A stretch of DNA of 64,000 nt from Mycolicibacter icosiumassiliensis (GCF_900078685.2 NZ_LT546166.1:178801-242800); one strand, 5' to 3'. Shown: positions 41,136-52,001, counted from the first letter of the stretch. The notes: generated from the sequence alone by a model not told the origin. Program-made: numbers and translations.

Positions 41136-41169
41136 GTGTCGCGCGCGGGACGGCTGCGGTAGAGGCTTT

Positions 41170-41934
41170 TTACGTAGTGGTGACCAGCGTCAGCTGCCAG
41201 GCCTGAAGCCACGGCTTGATCAGCTGCGCGACGGAGGACTCGCGGGGCGCCGCGCAGGCCGTCTCGGGGTCCTGGCCGTCGGACTCCGCGGTGAGGATGC
41301 CGACCGCTTCGGCGGTGCCGTCGGGACGCATCCGGTAGGCGGGACCACCGGAGTCGCCGCAGGCGCCGGACGCGGTGAACGTCACCTTGTTGTTCTCGCT
41401 GGCGGCCACCGGCCCGCACATCGGTTCGCCGGTGCGGCTGCCGAAATGGCAGAGGGTGTCACCAATCTTGACGTTGTCGGCCACGCCGCTCACCGGATGT
41501 CCGTCGACCTCGGAGAACAGCGGGATCTTGTCGGGGTGATCCACGGTGATCAGCCCGATGTTGGTGCCTTCCTTGCCGTCGTAGACGCTCTCGGTGAACG
41601 TGCCGACGGTGGGGTAGAGCGCACCGTGATGGATGGCCACCGCGGCGGGCCCACCGGGCTTGTTGCATTGCCCAGGGGACAGCAGCCCCGGCTGGCCGGA
41701 CTTGGTGCGCACCAGAAAGCCCGCGGTGCAGCCGGTGGCTTCGGAGCCTTCCGCGGAGGTGACACTGATGCCGACCCCCGGGCCGATCGCCTCGGCCGGC
41801 GGCAGCGGGACGAGCTGCTGGACCGGCTGGGCGCGGCTGATCCAGACCATGCCCGCTAAGACCGTGAGGGCGCCGGCCGCGATGGACAGGCGCTTGAGCA
41901 GGGCTTTGGGTGGGAGTCGTCGGAAGGCGGCCAC
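41170..41934 (-). CDS. Trypsin-like pseudoprotease (catalytic His and Asp lost)
   Basis: This 254-residue protein is a paralogue of the protease at 23708-24493, with one N-terminal membrane helix (about residues 16-32) and the same chymotrypsin-like fold. Ser195 is kept in GACGDSGGP. The catalytic His position is Gln89 (SPGQCN in place of VAGHCN), and the Asp position is Asn125 (GTNIGLI in place of DYDIGLI). Cysteines matching the disulfides are kept. It is therefore unlikely to cleave peptides and may bind a ligand or partner outside the membrane. The start is a GTG at 41934. It stands just upstream of the sigma-L-type promoter of the oxygenase operon but has no such promoter itself. Confidence 0.88.
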   Translation of the reverse strand: MAAFRRLPPKALLKRLSIAAGALTVLAGMVWISRAQPVQQLVPLPPAEAIGPGVGISVTSAEGSEATGCTAGFLVRTKSGQPGLLSPGQCNKPGGPAAVAIHHGALYPTVGTFTESVYDGKEGTNIGLITVDHPDKIPLFSEVDGHPVSGVADNVKIGDTLCHFGSRTGEPMCGPVAASENNKVTFTASGACGDSGGPAYRMRPDGTAEAVGILTAESDGQDPETACAAPRESSVAQLIKPWLQAWQLTLVTTT

Positions 41935-42002
41935 TTAGGCAACGGTACCGAGGGTGGGGCGGGTGTGCCAAGCCGCGGTGACCTCTACTCGACCTGGCCT
42001 CG

Positions 42003-42155
42003 ATGCTCGCCGTCGATGAACCGCGGCCGGGCGCCATCCGCGCCGTGCTGACAAATACCGACGGCACCGTGCGCGCCGACAGCGAAAAGGACGTGACGAT
42101 ACTGTGGTCCGGAAGCGTCAAGACTGGTTTCCTCTATCGGGAAAGTGTTTATTGA
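42003..42155 (+). CDS. Small open frame of 50 codons, unidentified
   Basis: The frame starts MLAVDEPRPGAIRAVLTNTD and ends TGFLYRESVY. It has acceptable codon use for the genome but no ribosome binding site and no recognisable family. It lies in the 281-bp gap before the restriction system, where base composition becomes less GC-rich (a TTGACG box at 42152-42157 may belong to the restriction operon promoter). It may be the 3' remnant of a gene removed when the restriction system arrived. Confidence 0.25.
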   Translation: MLAVDEPRPGAIRAVLTNTDGTVRADSEKDVTILWSGSVKTGFLYRESVY

Positions 42156-42215
42156 CGGCTAGAGCGTCTCGGTTTGGTTTATTCAATAAAAATGCAGCGC
42201 ATGTTGAGGAGTGGG

Positions 42216-45200
42216 ATGGCGGACCCAATCGACAATCCGATCCTTAACGCCCCGTACGATCCGCCGACCCGGCATTTCGCCATCGGACCCAATGGCCCGA
42301 CCGGTGCGATCAACGACGGTCGGCGGCCCAGTGAATCGTTCATCCCGATCGCAGCCGCCCGCAAGACCGCCCGCGGGTCCGGTGTGCAGGAGACGATCGA
42401 TTTCGACCTCACCGGCGAGCGGCGCACGCGCAACGACCTAATCAACGAGCTGCGCCGCGAGGTCGACCGATGGCGCCAGCGTGACTACGAGCGCGTCACG
42501 CCGATCAGCCGCAAACTTCTCCAGCACTGGTCGGACCCCACCCGGGAGAACCGGGTGCTGTTCTGACAGCGCGAAGCGGCCGAAACCGCGATCTTCCTCG
42601 GTGAGGTAGCCGGACGACACGGCTACACCGACTGGCGCCGCCGCGTCGACGACGAGAACGCCGCGCACAATTCGGGGCTGCCGCGGCTGGCGTTGAAGAT
42701 GGCGACCGGGTCGGGCAAGACCGTAGTCATGGCTATGCTGATCGCCTGGCAGACCCTGAACAAGGTGTCTACCCCGCGCGATGCCCGATTTGCCAAGCGG
42801 TTTCTGGTGATCACCCCCGGCATCACCATCCGCGACCGGCTACGGGTGCTGTTTCCCGGCGATCCCGGCAACTATTACGCAGCGCGCGACCTCATCCCGC
42901 CCGATCTCGCAGGGGCACTGCACCAAGCGCAGATCATCATCACCAACTACCACGCATTTCTGCTGCGCGACGCCAAGGAGATCAAAGGGGTAAGCAAGAC
43001 CACGCGGCAAATCCTGCTGGCCGGAAAATCGACCGACCCGTTCAAGGAGACCCCCGATGCCATGGTGACCCGGGTGCTGCGCGATTTCGGAGTGGCTGAG
43101 GCCAAGGGCCGCCAGGAGATCGTCGTGCTCAACGACGAGGCCCACCACTGCTATCAGGACAAACCGATCGAGGCTGTTGCCGGGCACGGCAAGCTGACCG
43201 CCGAGCAGACCACCGCCAACGAAGACGCTCGGGTCTGGTTCAAGGGCATTCAGGCAATCAACCGGCGGATCGGCGTGAAGGCCATCTACGACCTGTCGGC
43301 AACGCCGTTCTACCTGTCCGGCTCGGGTTACAACGAGGGTTATATCTTTCCGTGGGCGGTCAGCGATTTCTCGCTGATGGATGCCATCGAGTCTGGGATC
43401 GTCAAGGTGCCGCAAACCCCGGTTGATGACGACGCCGCCGGTGAGCTGGTGACCTATCTGCGGCTGTGGGATCACATCGGCGACAAGCTGCCCAAACGCA
43501 AGTCAAAGAACGATCTCGACTTCAAGAACTGGCCGCCGCCGGAAGTCCTCGAAGGCGCGTTGCGCAGCCTATATCGCAGCTACCAGCGCTCCTTCACCCA
43601 TTGGCAGGAGAACTTGGAGCCGTTGGGCGAGACTCCACCGGTCTTCATCGTGGTGTGCCCGAACACGGTGGTGTCCAAGCTGGTCTATGACTGGATCGCT
43701 GGATGCGAGGTCGAGGCGGCCACCGGCCAGACCGCGCTGCGTCCGGGGAACCTGGGCTTGTTCAGCAACGTCGTCGACGGCGGCTTGGTGGACCGGCCGC
43801 GCACCATCCTGGTGGATTCCGCCCAATTGGAATCAGGTGAGGCGCTGAAAGCGGACTTCAAGGCCGCGGCTGCCACCGAGATCGACGCGTTCAAGAACCA
43901 GTACCGGCTGACTCATCCGGGAGCCGACACAGACAAGATCACAGACGAAGACCTGCTTCGTGAGGTGATGAACACCGTGGGCAAGCCGGGTGCGCTAGGC
44001 GCCGGGGTGCGCTGCGTCGTCAGCGTCGCCATGCTCACCGAGGGCTGGGACGCCAACACCGTCACCCACATCCTCGGTATCCGCGCATTTGGCAGCCAGT
44101 TGTTGTGCGAACAGGTAGTGGGGCGCGGACTGCGTCGACGTTCCTATGCGGTCAACGACGACGGGATGTTCGAACCCGAGTACGCCCAGATCTACGGGAT
44201 CCCGTTCGCGTTCATCCCGTCCGATCACGCCACCAAGGAATCACCGCCGCGCCCGCCGGCCCTTGAAGTGCGGTCGCTGGAGGGCCGCGAACACCTGCGG
44301 ATCAGGTTCCCGAAACTCGACGGCTACCGGATGGAGATCCCGGACGCGCAACTGATCTTCTCCACTGACGGCGCCGACGAGTTCGTGCTCAGCACAGGCA
44401 CGGTACCGACTTGGACCGAATCGGCGGGCATCGTGGGGCGCAGCGAACGCACCGACGACCGCGACCCGAACACCTACCGCACCCAGGAGGTGGCGTTCCA
44501 CCTGGCTCGCAGGCTGTTGGTGACGAACTACCAGCATGACGCTGCAGACCTGCGGCCCTGGCTATTCCCCCAATTGGTGAAGATCTGCGCCCAGTGGATC
44601 GACGAGTGCGTCCGGGTCGAAGCTGGCCGCAGCATCGGCTATCTGGTCACCAGCGCCGAAAAGCAGGCCGAAGCGGTCGAAGCCATCGTTAACGCGATCG
44701 CCCGGCAGGACGACAACCGCCAGGCCCGCTTGCGGCCGATGCTGAGACGCTTCGACCCGGAGGGCTCCACGGCGGACGTGAGCTTCCTGACCCACAAGCC
44801 AGCGATCGAAGCGACCAAATCGGAAGTGAGCCACGTCGTGCTGGACGGCGTGGGCACCAACACTTGGGAGCAGATCCTGGCGTTGGAATGCGAACTCAAT
44901 TCGCACGTCGCCGCGTTCGTTAAGAACGACCACCTGGGCTTCGCCATCCCGTACGTGCACAAGGGCCGCTCGCACTCCTATGTGCCGGACTTTCTGTTGC
45001 GGCTGGTTTGTCCCGACGGTGAGGATTTCGAACGAGTGTTGATCGTGGAGGTGTCCGGCGGCCAGAAGAGCCCAGGACCGACGAAGGAGAAGGCGCGCAC
45101 CGCTCGCGACAGCTGGTGTCCGGCGGTCAATAATCACGGCGGGTTCGGCCGCTGGGGCTACATTGAGATCACCCAAATGGGCACGGTGCGTGAGGTATTG

Positions 45201-45290
45201 AACGGGGCGATCGGCGCGCTGTATGCCGATGAACCGATTATTGGCGATCCGGATCTATTGGACTACAACGAGGTGCGACGTGGCGCGTAA
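42216..45290 (+). pseudogene. Type III-like restriction subunit (Res, DEAD-helicase/nuclease) with in-frame TGA
   Basis: The frame encodes a 1024-codon restriction helicase-nuclease interrupted at codon 117 by TGA (42564-42566). On both sides the same frame keeps family sequence: ENRVLF before and QREAAETAIFLGEVAGRHGY after, where relatives have a Cys. Helicase motifs are intact downstream: MATGSGKT near codon 162, LNDEAHHCY (DEAH-type box) and LSATPFY. The C-terminal nuclease region has YVPDFLLRL and VEVSGG. GAGGAG precedes the ATG. One base change (TGC or TGT to TGA) explains the stop. Unless read through, Res is not made whole, so restriction is probably off while the methylase stays on. 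Confidence 0.85.
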
Positions 45291-47979
45291 GCAAGCCCCT
45301 ACCGGCCCCACCCCGGTGGAGGCGATTCAACACAGCGACAAGCGCACCAATATCCCCACCGCCGACGCCCAAGAGTTCGTCGACCCGAGCATTGAGGGCC
45401 GGCCACCGCTGCGCTACCCGCGCGACCCGAGTCTGGATCCGCAGCTGGTGTGGCGCGGCAAGGACAAACAGGATTCGACCGATCTGCAGGTTGACGCCCC
45501 GCCGATCTACATTCAGGAGAAAATCGATCCGCGGGTGCTGATCGAGAACCTACGGCGCACAGCCGAACTCGAAGAGGACGAACCGGAGCTGTCCCTGTTC
45601 GATCAGTTCGATGGCTTGGACGAGCTGTCGCAGCTGGAGTTCTACCAGCACCCCACCAACTGGTCGAACCGGATGATCCTCGGCGACTCACTGCAGGTGA
45701 TGGGCTCCCTGGCCGAGCGGGAACTGTTACGCGGCAAAGTGCAGATGGTCTACCTCGACCCGCCCTATGGGATCAAATTCGGCTCCAACTGGCAGGTGTC
45801 AGCCCGCAAGCGTGATGTCAAAGACGGCAAACTGGAAGACGCCGCCCGAGAAGCCGAGCAGATCAAGGCGTTTCGCGATACTTGGGAGCTGGGCATCAGC
45901 TCCTACCTGTCGTATCTGCGGGATCGGCTGGTGGTAGCGCGAGATTTGCTGACTGAGAGCGGGTCGTGTTTTGTGCAGATTGGCGACGAGAACGTCCACT
46001 TGGTGCGGTGCATTATGGACGAGGTGTTCGGAAGTGAGAACTTCGTCAGTCAGGTCGCCTTCAAGACCACCAGTGGAGCCGGCAGCTTTGCCGGCGGTAC
46101 CAGCGTTCTTGCCGCCATCAACAACTATGTGCTCTGGTACTCCCGCTCAATTGATTCCGTCAAGTATCGACAGCTGTACTTGAACAAAGGAATCGGCGAT
46201 GCGGGAGCCGGGCAGTACACCTGGGTGGAACTCGACGATGGCGTGCGGCGCAGAGCTTCGGCAGAGGAGCTCCAATCTGGAGATTCGTCGATGCGGATCC
46301 TCCGTCCCGCCCCGTTTACCTCCCAGACCACGCGTGTCGGCCAGACGACCGTATTCCCAGTCGAGCTCGACGGGAAGACCTACACGCCGTCGAAGGGCGG
46401 CTGGAAGACCAATAAGGCAGGAGTCGAGAAACTCCTCAATGCACGCCGGTTGCTGGGCATCGGCAAGACCCTGACGTACGTCCGATACCTCGATGACTTT
46501 CCGGCATTCCCGGTCAATAACTTCTGGCCTGATACGGTCAGCTCGGGGTTTAGCGACCCCAAGATCTACGTCGTCCAGACCAACACAAAAGTCATCGAGC
46601 GCTGCCTGCTCATGTGCACCGACCCGGGCGATCTCGTTCTCGACCCGACGTGCGGCAGCGGTACAACGGCTTTCGTCGCCGAGCAGTGGGGCCGGCGCTG
46701 GATCACGATGGACACGTCTCGTGTCGCGCTGGCTCTGGCTCGCCAGCGGTTGATGGGCGCGAAATTTCCGTACTATCTGATTGCAGACTCCGAAGCGGGC
46801 AGAGCCAAGGAAGTCGCGATCAGCGGAAAGTACACTGCCCCAGGACCGATCACCGGTGATATCCGTCACGGATTCGTCTACGAACGCGTCCAGCACATCA
46901 CGCTCAAGTCGATCGCTAACAACCCTGATATCCGAGAGGGTATGTCGAGGGCGGAGATCGACGCGGCGATCAAGCGGCATGCCGACTTCGAGCAGCTCTA
47001 CGACAAACCCTACGAAGACAGCAAGAAGGTCCGGGTCACTGGCCCCTTCACGGTGGAAAGCCTCTCGCCGCACCGCTCCCTGGCGTTCGCCGGCATCGTC
47101 GACGACGCCAACCGGGAGACGATCAGCGAATCGGCCGGCGCGCAGCAAGCCGACAACCCGATTTTCGAGCAGTCGATCCTGGACAACCTCACCAAGGCCG
47201 GCATCCAGAACGGCAAACGCAAGGAACGCATCGAGTTCGCCGCGGTCGAGTCCTACGCAGGTGAGTTCATCCAGGCTGTTGGTGAACGCGACGAGGGCGG
47301 CCGGGTGGGTCTGGCACTGGGGCCGCAGTACGGCACCGTCAGCGCATCGTTCATCAAAAGCGCGGCGAAAGAGGCGATCCGGGCCGGCGAGATCGATCTG
47401 CTGTGCGTGTTGGGTTTCGCGTTCGACCCGCAGGCGACCGGAGTCACCGAAGAGGATGGCGTCACAGTCGAGGCCTGCGACGACGGTTTCGCCAACGTGG
47501 CTGGAGAACGCAAACTTGGCCGCATCCCGGTGTTGCTGGTGCGGATGAACGCCGACCTGTTGATCGGCGAGGACCTCAAGAAGACCGGGGCGGGCAACCT
47601 GTTCACCGTGTTCGGTGAACCTGACATCGAACTGCGCTACAGCGATGATGGCCAGGTAATCGTCGAGCTGCGCGGTGTGGATGTGTACGACCCCACCACC
47701 GGCGAGATCCGCAACAACGACACCGGCCAGATCGCTTTGTGGATGATCGACATCAACTATGACGAAGAATCCTTCTTCGTCCGGCACTGCTACTTCACCG
47801 GCGGCAACGACCCGTACAAGCGGCTCAAGACTGCGCTGAAAGCCGACATCGACGTCGAAGCTTGGGCCAGCCTGCACCGCACCGAATCGCGGCCGTTTGC
47901 TAAACCCGCGACAGGCAAGATCGCGGTGAAGGTGATCAACGACTATGGCGATGAGGTCATGAAGGTGTTCGAGGTCTGA
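45280..47979 (+). CDS. Site-specific DNA methyltransferase (Mod), beta-class amino-methyltransferase
   Basis: This 899-residue protein has the catalytic DPPYG motif at residues 160-164 and the SAM-binding DPTCGSGTTAF motif near residue 455. That order is the beta class of N6-adenine/N4-cytosine methylases, as in type III Mod proteins. About 290 residues between the motifs probably hold target recognition. The long C-terminal part (RHGFVYERVQHITL onward) may contact Res. The GTG at 45280 overlaps the Res gene by 11 bp. It is apparently complete, so the genome should carry the modification even though Res is interrupted. The recognition site is unknown. Confidence 0.88.
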   Translation: MARKQAPTGPTPVEAIQHSDKRTNIPTADAQEFVDPSIEGRPPLRYPRDPSLDPQLVWRGKDKQDSTDLQVDAPPIYIQEKIDPRVLIENLRRTAELEEDEPELSLFDQFDGLDELSQLEFYQHPTNWSNRMILGDSLQVMGSLAERELLRGKVQMVYLDPPYGIKFGSNWQVSARKRDVKDGKLEDAAREAEQIKAFRDTWELGISSYLSYLRDRLVVARDLLTESGSCFVQIGDENVHLVRCIMDEVFGSENFVSQVAFKTTSGAGSFAGGTSVLAAINNYVLWYSRSIDSVKYRQLYLNKGIGDAGAGQYTWVELDDGVRRRASAEELQSGDSSMRILRPAPFTSQTTRVGQTTVFPVELDGKTYTPSKGGWKTNKAGVEKLLNARRLLGIGKTLTYVRYLDDFPAFPVNNFWPDTVSSGFSDPKIYVVQTNTKVIERCLLMCTDPGDLVLDPTCGSGTTAFVAEQWGRRWITMDTSRVALALARQRLMGAKFPYYLIADSEAGRAKEVAISGKYTAPGPITGDIRHGFVYERVQHITLKSIANNPDIREGMSRAEIDAAIKRHADFEQLYDKPYEDSKKVRVTGPFTVESLSPHRSLAFAGIVDDANRETISESAGAQQADNPIFEQSILDNLTKAGIQNGKRKERIEFAAVESYAGEFIQAVGERDEGGRVGLALGPQYGTVSASFIKSAAKEAIRAGEIDLLCVLGFAFDPQATGVTEEDGVTVEACDDGFANVAGERKLGRIPVLLVRMNADLLIGEDLKKTGAGNLFTVFGEPDIELRYSDDGQVIVELRGVDVYDPTTGEIRNNDTGQIALWMIDINYDEESFFVRHCYFTGGNDPYKRLKTALKADIDVEAWASLHRTESRPFAKPATGKIAVKVINDYGDEVMKVFEV

Positions 47980-48170
47980 AGGCTAACTGGAGTGGACCGC
48001 GGTCTGAACCTTTGGCGTAGGAGCCACGACAGAATTGTCGGGACTGTGCTCCAAGTTCACTTGCGGCGGCAACAGTGCATGCGATCAGGTTTACCCGCTA
48101 GGTAGACAAGCAGCGCACTCCTGCCGACCGCCATCCCTCCCTGCCCCCCACTCCCTGCGACCATGTACCA

Positions 48171-49756
48171 ATGACCGCAACACTCGTCGCCAAGAACGTC
48201 GCTGGCGGCTTCGCGCACCGCACGCTGTTCGAGGGTGTCGACCTGACCGTCGCACCGGGCGACGTCGTCGGCGTCGTGGGGGCTAACGGCGCCGGCAAGA
48301 GCACCCTGTTGCGGATCCTGGCCGGCGATCTGGAGCCGCTGCACGGTGCGGTCACCATCGCCCCGGCCGATGCCTTCGTCGGGTGGCTGCCGCAGGAGCA
48401 CGAGCGGGTGGCAGGGGAGACCGTCGGCGCCTACATCGCTCGCCGGACCGGCTGCGCACAGGCGGCGCAGGCCATGGACGCCGCGGCTGCGGCCCTGGCC
48501 GATCCGGATCTGGCTCCCGCGGGTACCGATCCGGCTGAGGCTTACTCGATCGCACTGGACCATTGGCTTGTGACGGGCGCGGCGGACCTCGAGGACCGGG
48601 TGCCGGCGGTGCTCGGGTGGGCTTGGCCGCGCTGATGCTGTCGCGCTTCGACATCGTCCTGCTCGACGAGCCGACCAACGATCTCGACCTGGACGGGCTG
48701 GCCCGGCTGGAGCAGTTCGTCCGTGATCTTCGCGGCGGGGTGGTGCTGGTCAGTCACGATCGGGAGTTCTTGGCCCGCAGTGTCACTCGTGTCCTGGAAT
48801 TGGATCTGGCGCAGAACACCACGACCGTCTTCGGCGGCGGATACGACAGCTATCTCGAGGAACGGGAGGTCAACCGTCGGCACCGGCGTGAGCAGTACGA
48901 CGAGTTCGCCGAGAAGAAGGCCGACCTGGTCGCGCGGGCCCGCGTTCAGCGGGAATGGTCCAGTCAGGGCGTCCGCAACGCCATACGTAAGGCCCCCGAC
49001 AACGACAAGATCCGACGGCGTGCCGCCACCGAGTCCAGCGAGAAGCAGGCGCAGAAGGTGCGTCAGATGGAGAGCCGGATCGCCCGCCTCGAGGAGGTCG
49101 TCGAACCCCGCAAGGAATGGACGCTGCAGTTCACCATCGGGGCTGCGCCACGGTCGAGTTCTGTGGTTGCGACACTCGACAATGCCGTGGTGCGGCAGGG
49201 TGATTTCGTCCTCGGACCGGTGTCGCTGCAGGTGGATGCCGGCGAGCGGATCGGCATCGTGGGTCCCAACGGGGCGGGAAAATCGACGCTGTTGCGACTG
49301 TTGCTCGGCCGTCAGCAGCCCGACGCGGGCCGTGCGAGTCTGGGCGCCAACGTCGCTATCGGTGAGATCGACCAGGCGCGCGCCGACTTCACCGGCCCCA
49401 CCCGTCTGGTCGATCGCTTCGAGCAGCGGGTGCCGGACTGGTCGACCGCCGACGTGCGCACCCTGCTCGCGAAGTTCGGGCTGACCGCCGACCATGTGGA
49501 GCGCGCGGCCGACGACCTTTCGCCCGGGGAGCGCACCCGTGCCGGCCTGGCGCTGCTGCAGGCCTGCGGCACGAACGTGCTGGTCCTCGACGAACCGACC
49601 AACCATCTCGACCTGCCCGCCATCGAACAGCTGGAACAGGCGCTGGAAACCTACGACGGCGCGTTGTTGCTGGTGACTCACGACCGCCGGATGTTGCAGA
49701 ACGTCCGGCTGGACCGCACCTGGCGGGTCGAGGACGGGACTGTCACCGAGTTATAG
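48171..49756 (+). pseudogene. ABC-F family ATPase gene (Rv1473-like) with deletion and frameshift
   Basis: The first half (MTATLVAKNVAGGFAHRTLF to DLEDRVPAVL) has Walker A GANGAGKST and the Q-loop GWLPQEHER. It leaves frame at about 48610 and stops at 48635. The second half resumes in another frame at RVGLAALMLSRFDIVLLDEP with Walker B, a complete linker and a whole second ATPase (GPNGAGKST, DDLSPGERTRAG, LVLDEPTNHLD). The stretch that should link them, containing the first signature LSGGQ, is missing, so a frame-changing deletion occurred. ABC-F proteins protect ribosomes from antibiotics; I recall Rv1473 being linked to macrolide tolerance. A start at the ATG near 48636 could still make the second half alone. 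Confidence 0.85.
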
Positions 49757-49870
49757 GCGGAGGCGGCCGCGGCACGGAGGTCGGCTTCGGCGGTCCCCAG
49801 CGCATTGGCCGTTGTGATGACCCTCCGCATGGTTCAGTGAATTGGTTGCTCAGTGCGTTGAGCGATGATG

Positions 49871-51817
49871 TCATGCGGGACGACGTTGTTGAACAGGACC
49901 TTCCGCATCACCGCGGAGCTGCGCCACCAACTCCACCGGATCGGCGCCGTACGCGAGTAGGGCGGTCAGCGGATCGCGCTGGTGCGGCGAGATCGGCTCC
50001 AGTGCGAAGAACTGCAGCCCGGCCCCGTCGGTCGCCACCCGGGCGCAGACCAACTGCCCCGGCTGCAACTGCAGGCTGGTCCTGCGCACGCCAACCTCGT
50101 GCAGCTCGCCGGTGCGCAGATTGCGGGCGGTGGCACTCCGGTCGTGGTGCACGTGCTCGATCTCGAACACCGACCGCTCTGCCAGCGACCACTGCTGGGC
50201 TAGCGCCCATTCGTCGTCGGGCAACAGGGCGCCCCGAACCGTCAGGAACTCGTCGAATCCGCCGCCCTCGAAAAGCACTGCGTCGATCACCAGCGGATCG
50301 GCCAGTGCCGCGTTGAACGCGTCATCGTCGTCGAGGATGGTGAACCGACACCGTTCCCAGGCGACCGCATGGTGCAGATCGGTCCAGTCGCCGAGCAGAA
50401 CATGTTGAATCGCCTTGTGGTACAGCCAGCCCACCCGATCGTGTAGTGGCAGGCCACGGAGATGGCACTTTTTGTATTTTCTGCCGGAGCCGCACCAGCA
50501 CAACGAATTTCGTCCCAGATCGGCACGCGGATCGACGCGGTGCAACTGGAGCAGGTGCACTAGCGGGTGGTCCGCGATTGCTCCGGCGCGGCGCAGCAGG
50601 GCCAGACCGCCCTCCGCATCGCCGCGGTCGGAGGCGATTCCGGCCAGGTCGAGCAGGGGCAACGGCCACTTGCCGTCCATCGCCTCAGCTGCCAGCAACT
50701 CACGCTCGAACCCGGCGACATCGCCTTCACGTTCCAGTGCCACCGCACGAAGCCACTGGCAGGCCACCCGCGCTGACGGCGGCACCCGCGGCGCCAAGGC
50801 GTCCGCCAGCAGGCGCAAACCGCCCGCGCTGAACCGCCCATGTCGCACGGTCTCCGCCGCCAGCAGCTCGGCGATCCTCGGATCAGCCAGCGCAGCGCCC
50901 ACGTCATCCATGATGTCGCCGAACGCGGCCGCCGCAGGTTTGTCGCCCTCATCCGACGGGTCCGACTCGCGCAGGTGCTGCACCGCCATCAGTGCGTAGA
51001 GCCGCAGCAGTGTGTTCAGCGTCAGCGCGGCATCGTCGTCGAGCCGGTGGCGCCGCGCGAGACGTTCGCAGCCCCGCTCGAAAGCCCAACGGCTGAAATT
51101 GAATTCCGGTGGCGCCAGCCACACGCCATGCCGAGTTAGGCCCCGTTCGGCGACAAGATCGGACAGCGGGCCTCCCGGATCGGTGAACAGCGTCGGATCT
51201 GCCACGCAGGCGGTCCAGACTAGCGCGTCGATGCGCTCCGGCTGCCTACCGAGCAGCGCGGTCAACTGTGCGCCCACCGTGGTTTTGATGGCGGTGGTGA
51301 CTCGTTCGACCGCCAAGCCCACGTCGCTCAGGCGCAGGCCGATCACATCGCCGTCGTCGACACCGAGTGCTTCGAAAGTGCCCGCAGCCAGTGCGAGCAC
51401 ACCTCCGTCATCGACCACATCCGCCGGAATGTCCAACTGGTCCAACAACCGATCATCGCCGGGCATCACGTACCGGACGGCGGACCCGTCCGCCAGCCGT
51501 TGGTAGGGGGCACTGTCGCAGAGTCCGGCGATCGGAGCCAGATCCGGGGTGATGTTGAGTAGGTCGAAGCTCACCTCGGGCTCGGTGACCCGGCGCGTAA
51601 ATACCCGGCCGGCCAGCACGGCGGGCAGCCACGCCCAGCGCCCGTCACCCAATTGACCTACCGGGATGTTGATTTCGAGGCGCAGTCGCCGCAGGACGCG
51701 GGCGGGGTCTGTCACGCCGGCGTCCTCCAGATACTCGGCGATGTCGTCCTCACTCAGCGGGCCGCGCTCAGTGAGAATCTTCGATAGTGGCTCAAGGGGA
51801 TCCAACGGTTCGGTCAT
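49871..51817 (-). CDS. SEC-C zinc-motif protein of unknown function (648 aa)
   Basis: This long protein has an N-terminal winged-helix-like segment (LSEDDIAEYLEDAGV), a middle helical region and a SEC-C zinc motif RNSLCWCGSGRKYKKCH near residue 450, the same Cys-x-Cys...Cys-His metal site seen at the end of SecA. Helical repeats of TPR type may flank it (ALEREGDVAGFERELLAAEAM). SEC-C proteins often bind ribosomes or nucleic acids; the function here is unknown. The ATG at 51817 was preferred to an upstream extension. A 39-bp dispersed repeat lies about 80 bp upstream of the start. Confidence 0.8.
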   Translation of the reverse strand: MTEPLDPLEPLSKILTERGPLSEDDIAEYLEDAGVTDPARVLRRLRLEINIPVGQLGDGRWAWLPAVLAGRVFTRRVTEPEVSFDLLNITPDLAPIAGLCDSAPYQRLADGSAVRYVMPGDDRLLDQLDIPADVVDDGGVLALAAGTFEALGVDDGDVIGLRLSDVGLAVERVTTAIKTTVGAQLTALLGRQPERIDALVWTACVADPTLFTDPGGPLSDLVAERGLTRHGVWLAPPEFNFSRWAFERGCERLARRHRLDDDAALTLNTLLRLYALMAVQHLRESDPSDEGDKPAAAAFGDIMDDVGAALADPRIAELLAAETVRHGRFSAGGLRLLADALAPRVPPSARVACQWLRAVALEREGDVAGFERELLAAEAMDGKWPLPLLDLAGIASDRGDAEGGLALLRRAGAIADHPLVHLLQLHRVDPRADLGRNSLCWCGSGRKYKKCHLRGLPLHDRVGWLYHKAIQHVLLGDWTDLHHAVAWERCRFTILDDDDAFNAALADPLVIDAVLFEGGGFDEFLTVRGALLPDDEWALAQQWSLAERSVFEIEHVHHDRSATARNLRTGELHEVGVRRTSLQLQPGQLVCARVATDGAGLQFFALEPISPHQRDPLTALLAYGADPVELVAQLRGDAEGPVQQRRPA

Positions 51818-51898
51818 GGCCGCGAGACTAGGGACGAGGCCGTTGAGGCGCACTTCACCTGATCGGCTGGTGTGGAGAACCGTCGCGACACGAGGTCC

Positions 51899-51937
51899 GT
51901 TGTCGCTCAAAGGTGGTCAACGATCACATATGTCCGA
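51899..51937. repeat. Third copy of the dispersed 39-bp repeat seen at 14834-14872
   Basis: GTTGTCGCTC, A/C, AAGGTGG and ATCACAT...GTCCGA are shared with 14834-14872 (about 33 of 40 aligned positions, with two single-base gaps). No inverted partner is visible within 200 bp, so this copy is solitary. Confidence 0.5.
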
Positions 51938-52001
51938 CGGCCGGTTCCTCGACTGGGCGTCCATCAACGTACACACCGCGGCACCGCCGCGATGGATCCG
52001 G

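Noticed and set aside
42564..42566. TGA in the Res gene as selenocysteine
   Set aside because: No hairpin of the bacterial SECIS type is obvious just after the codon, and a single-base mutation from a Cys codon explains it more simply.
45001..45060. Loss of the catalytic Lys in the Res nuclease motif (VEVSGG rather than ExK)
   Set aside because: I believe relatives also have Ser or Thr at this position, so it is not evidence of inactivation.
46147..47877. A 576-codon minus-strand frame
   Set aside because: It is fully antisense to the DNA methyltransferase, which has clear motifs; no domain or ribosome binding site supports the reverse frame.
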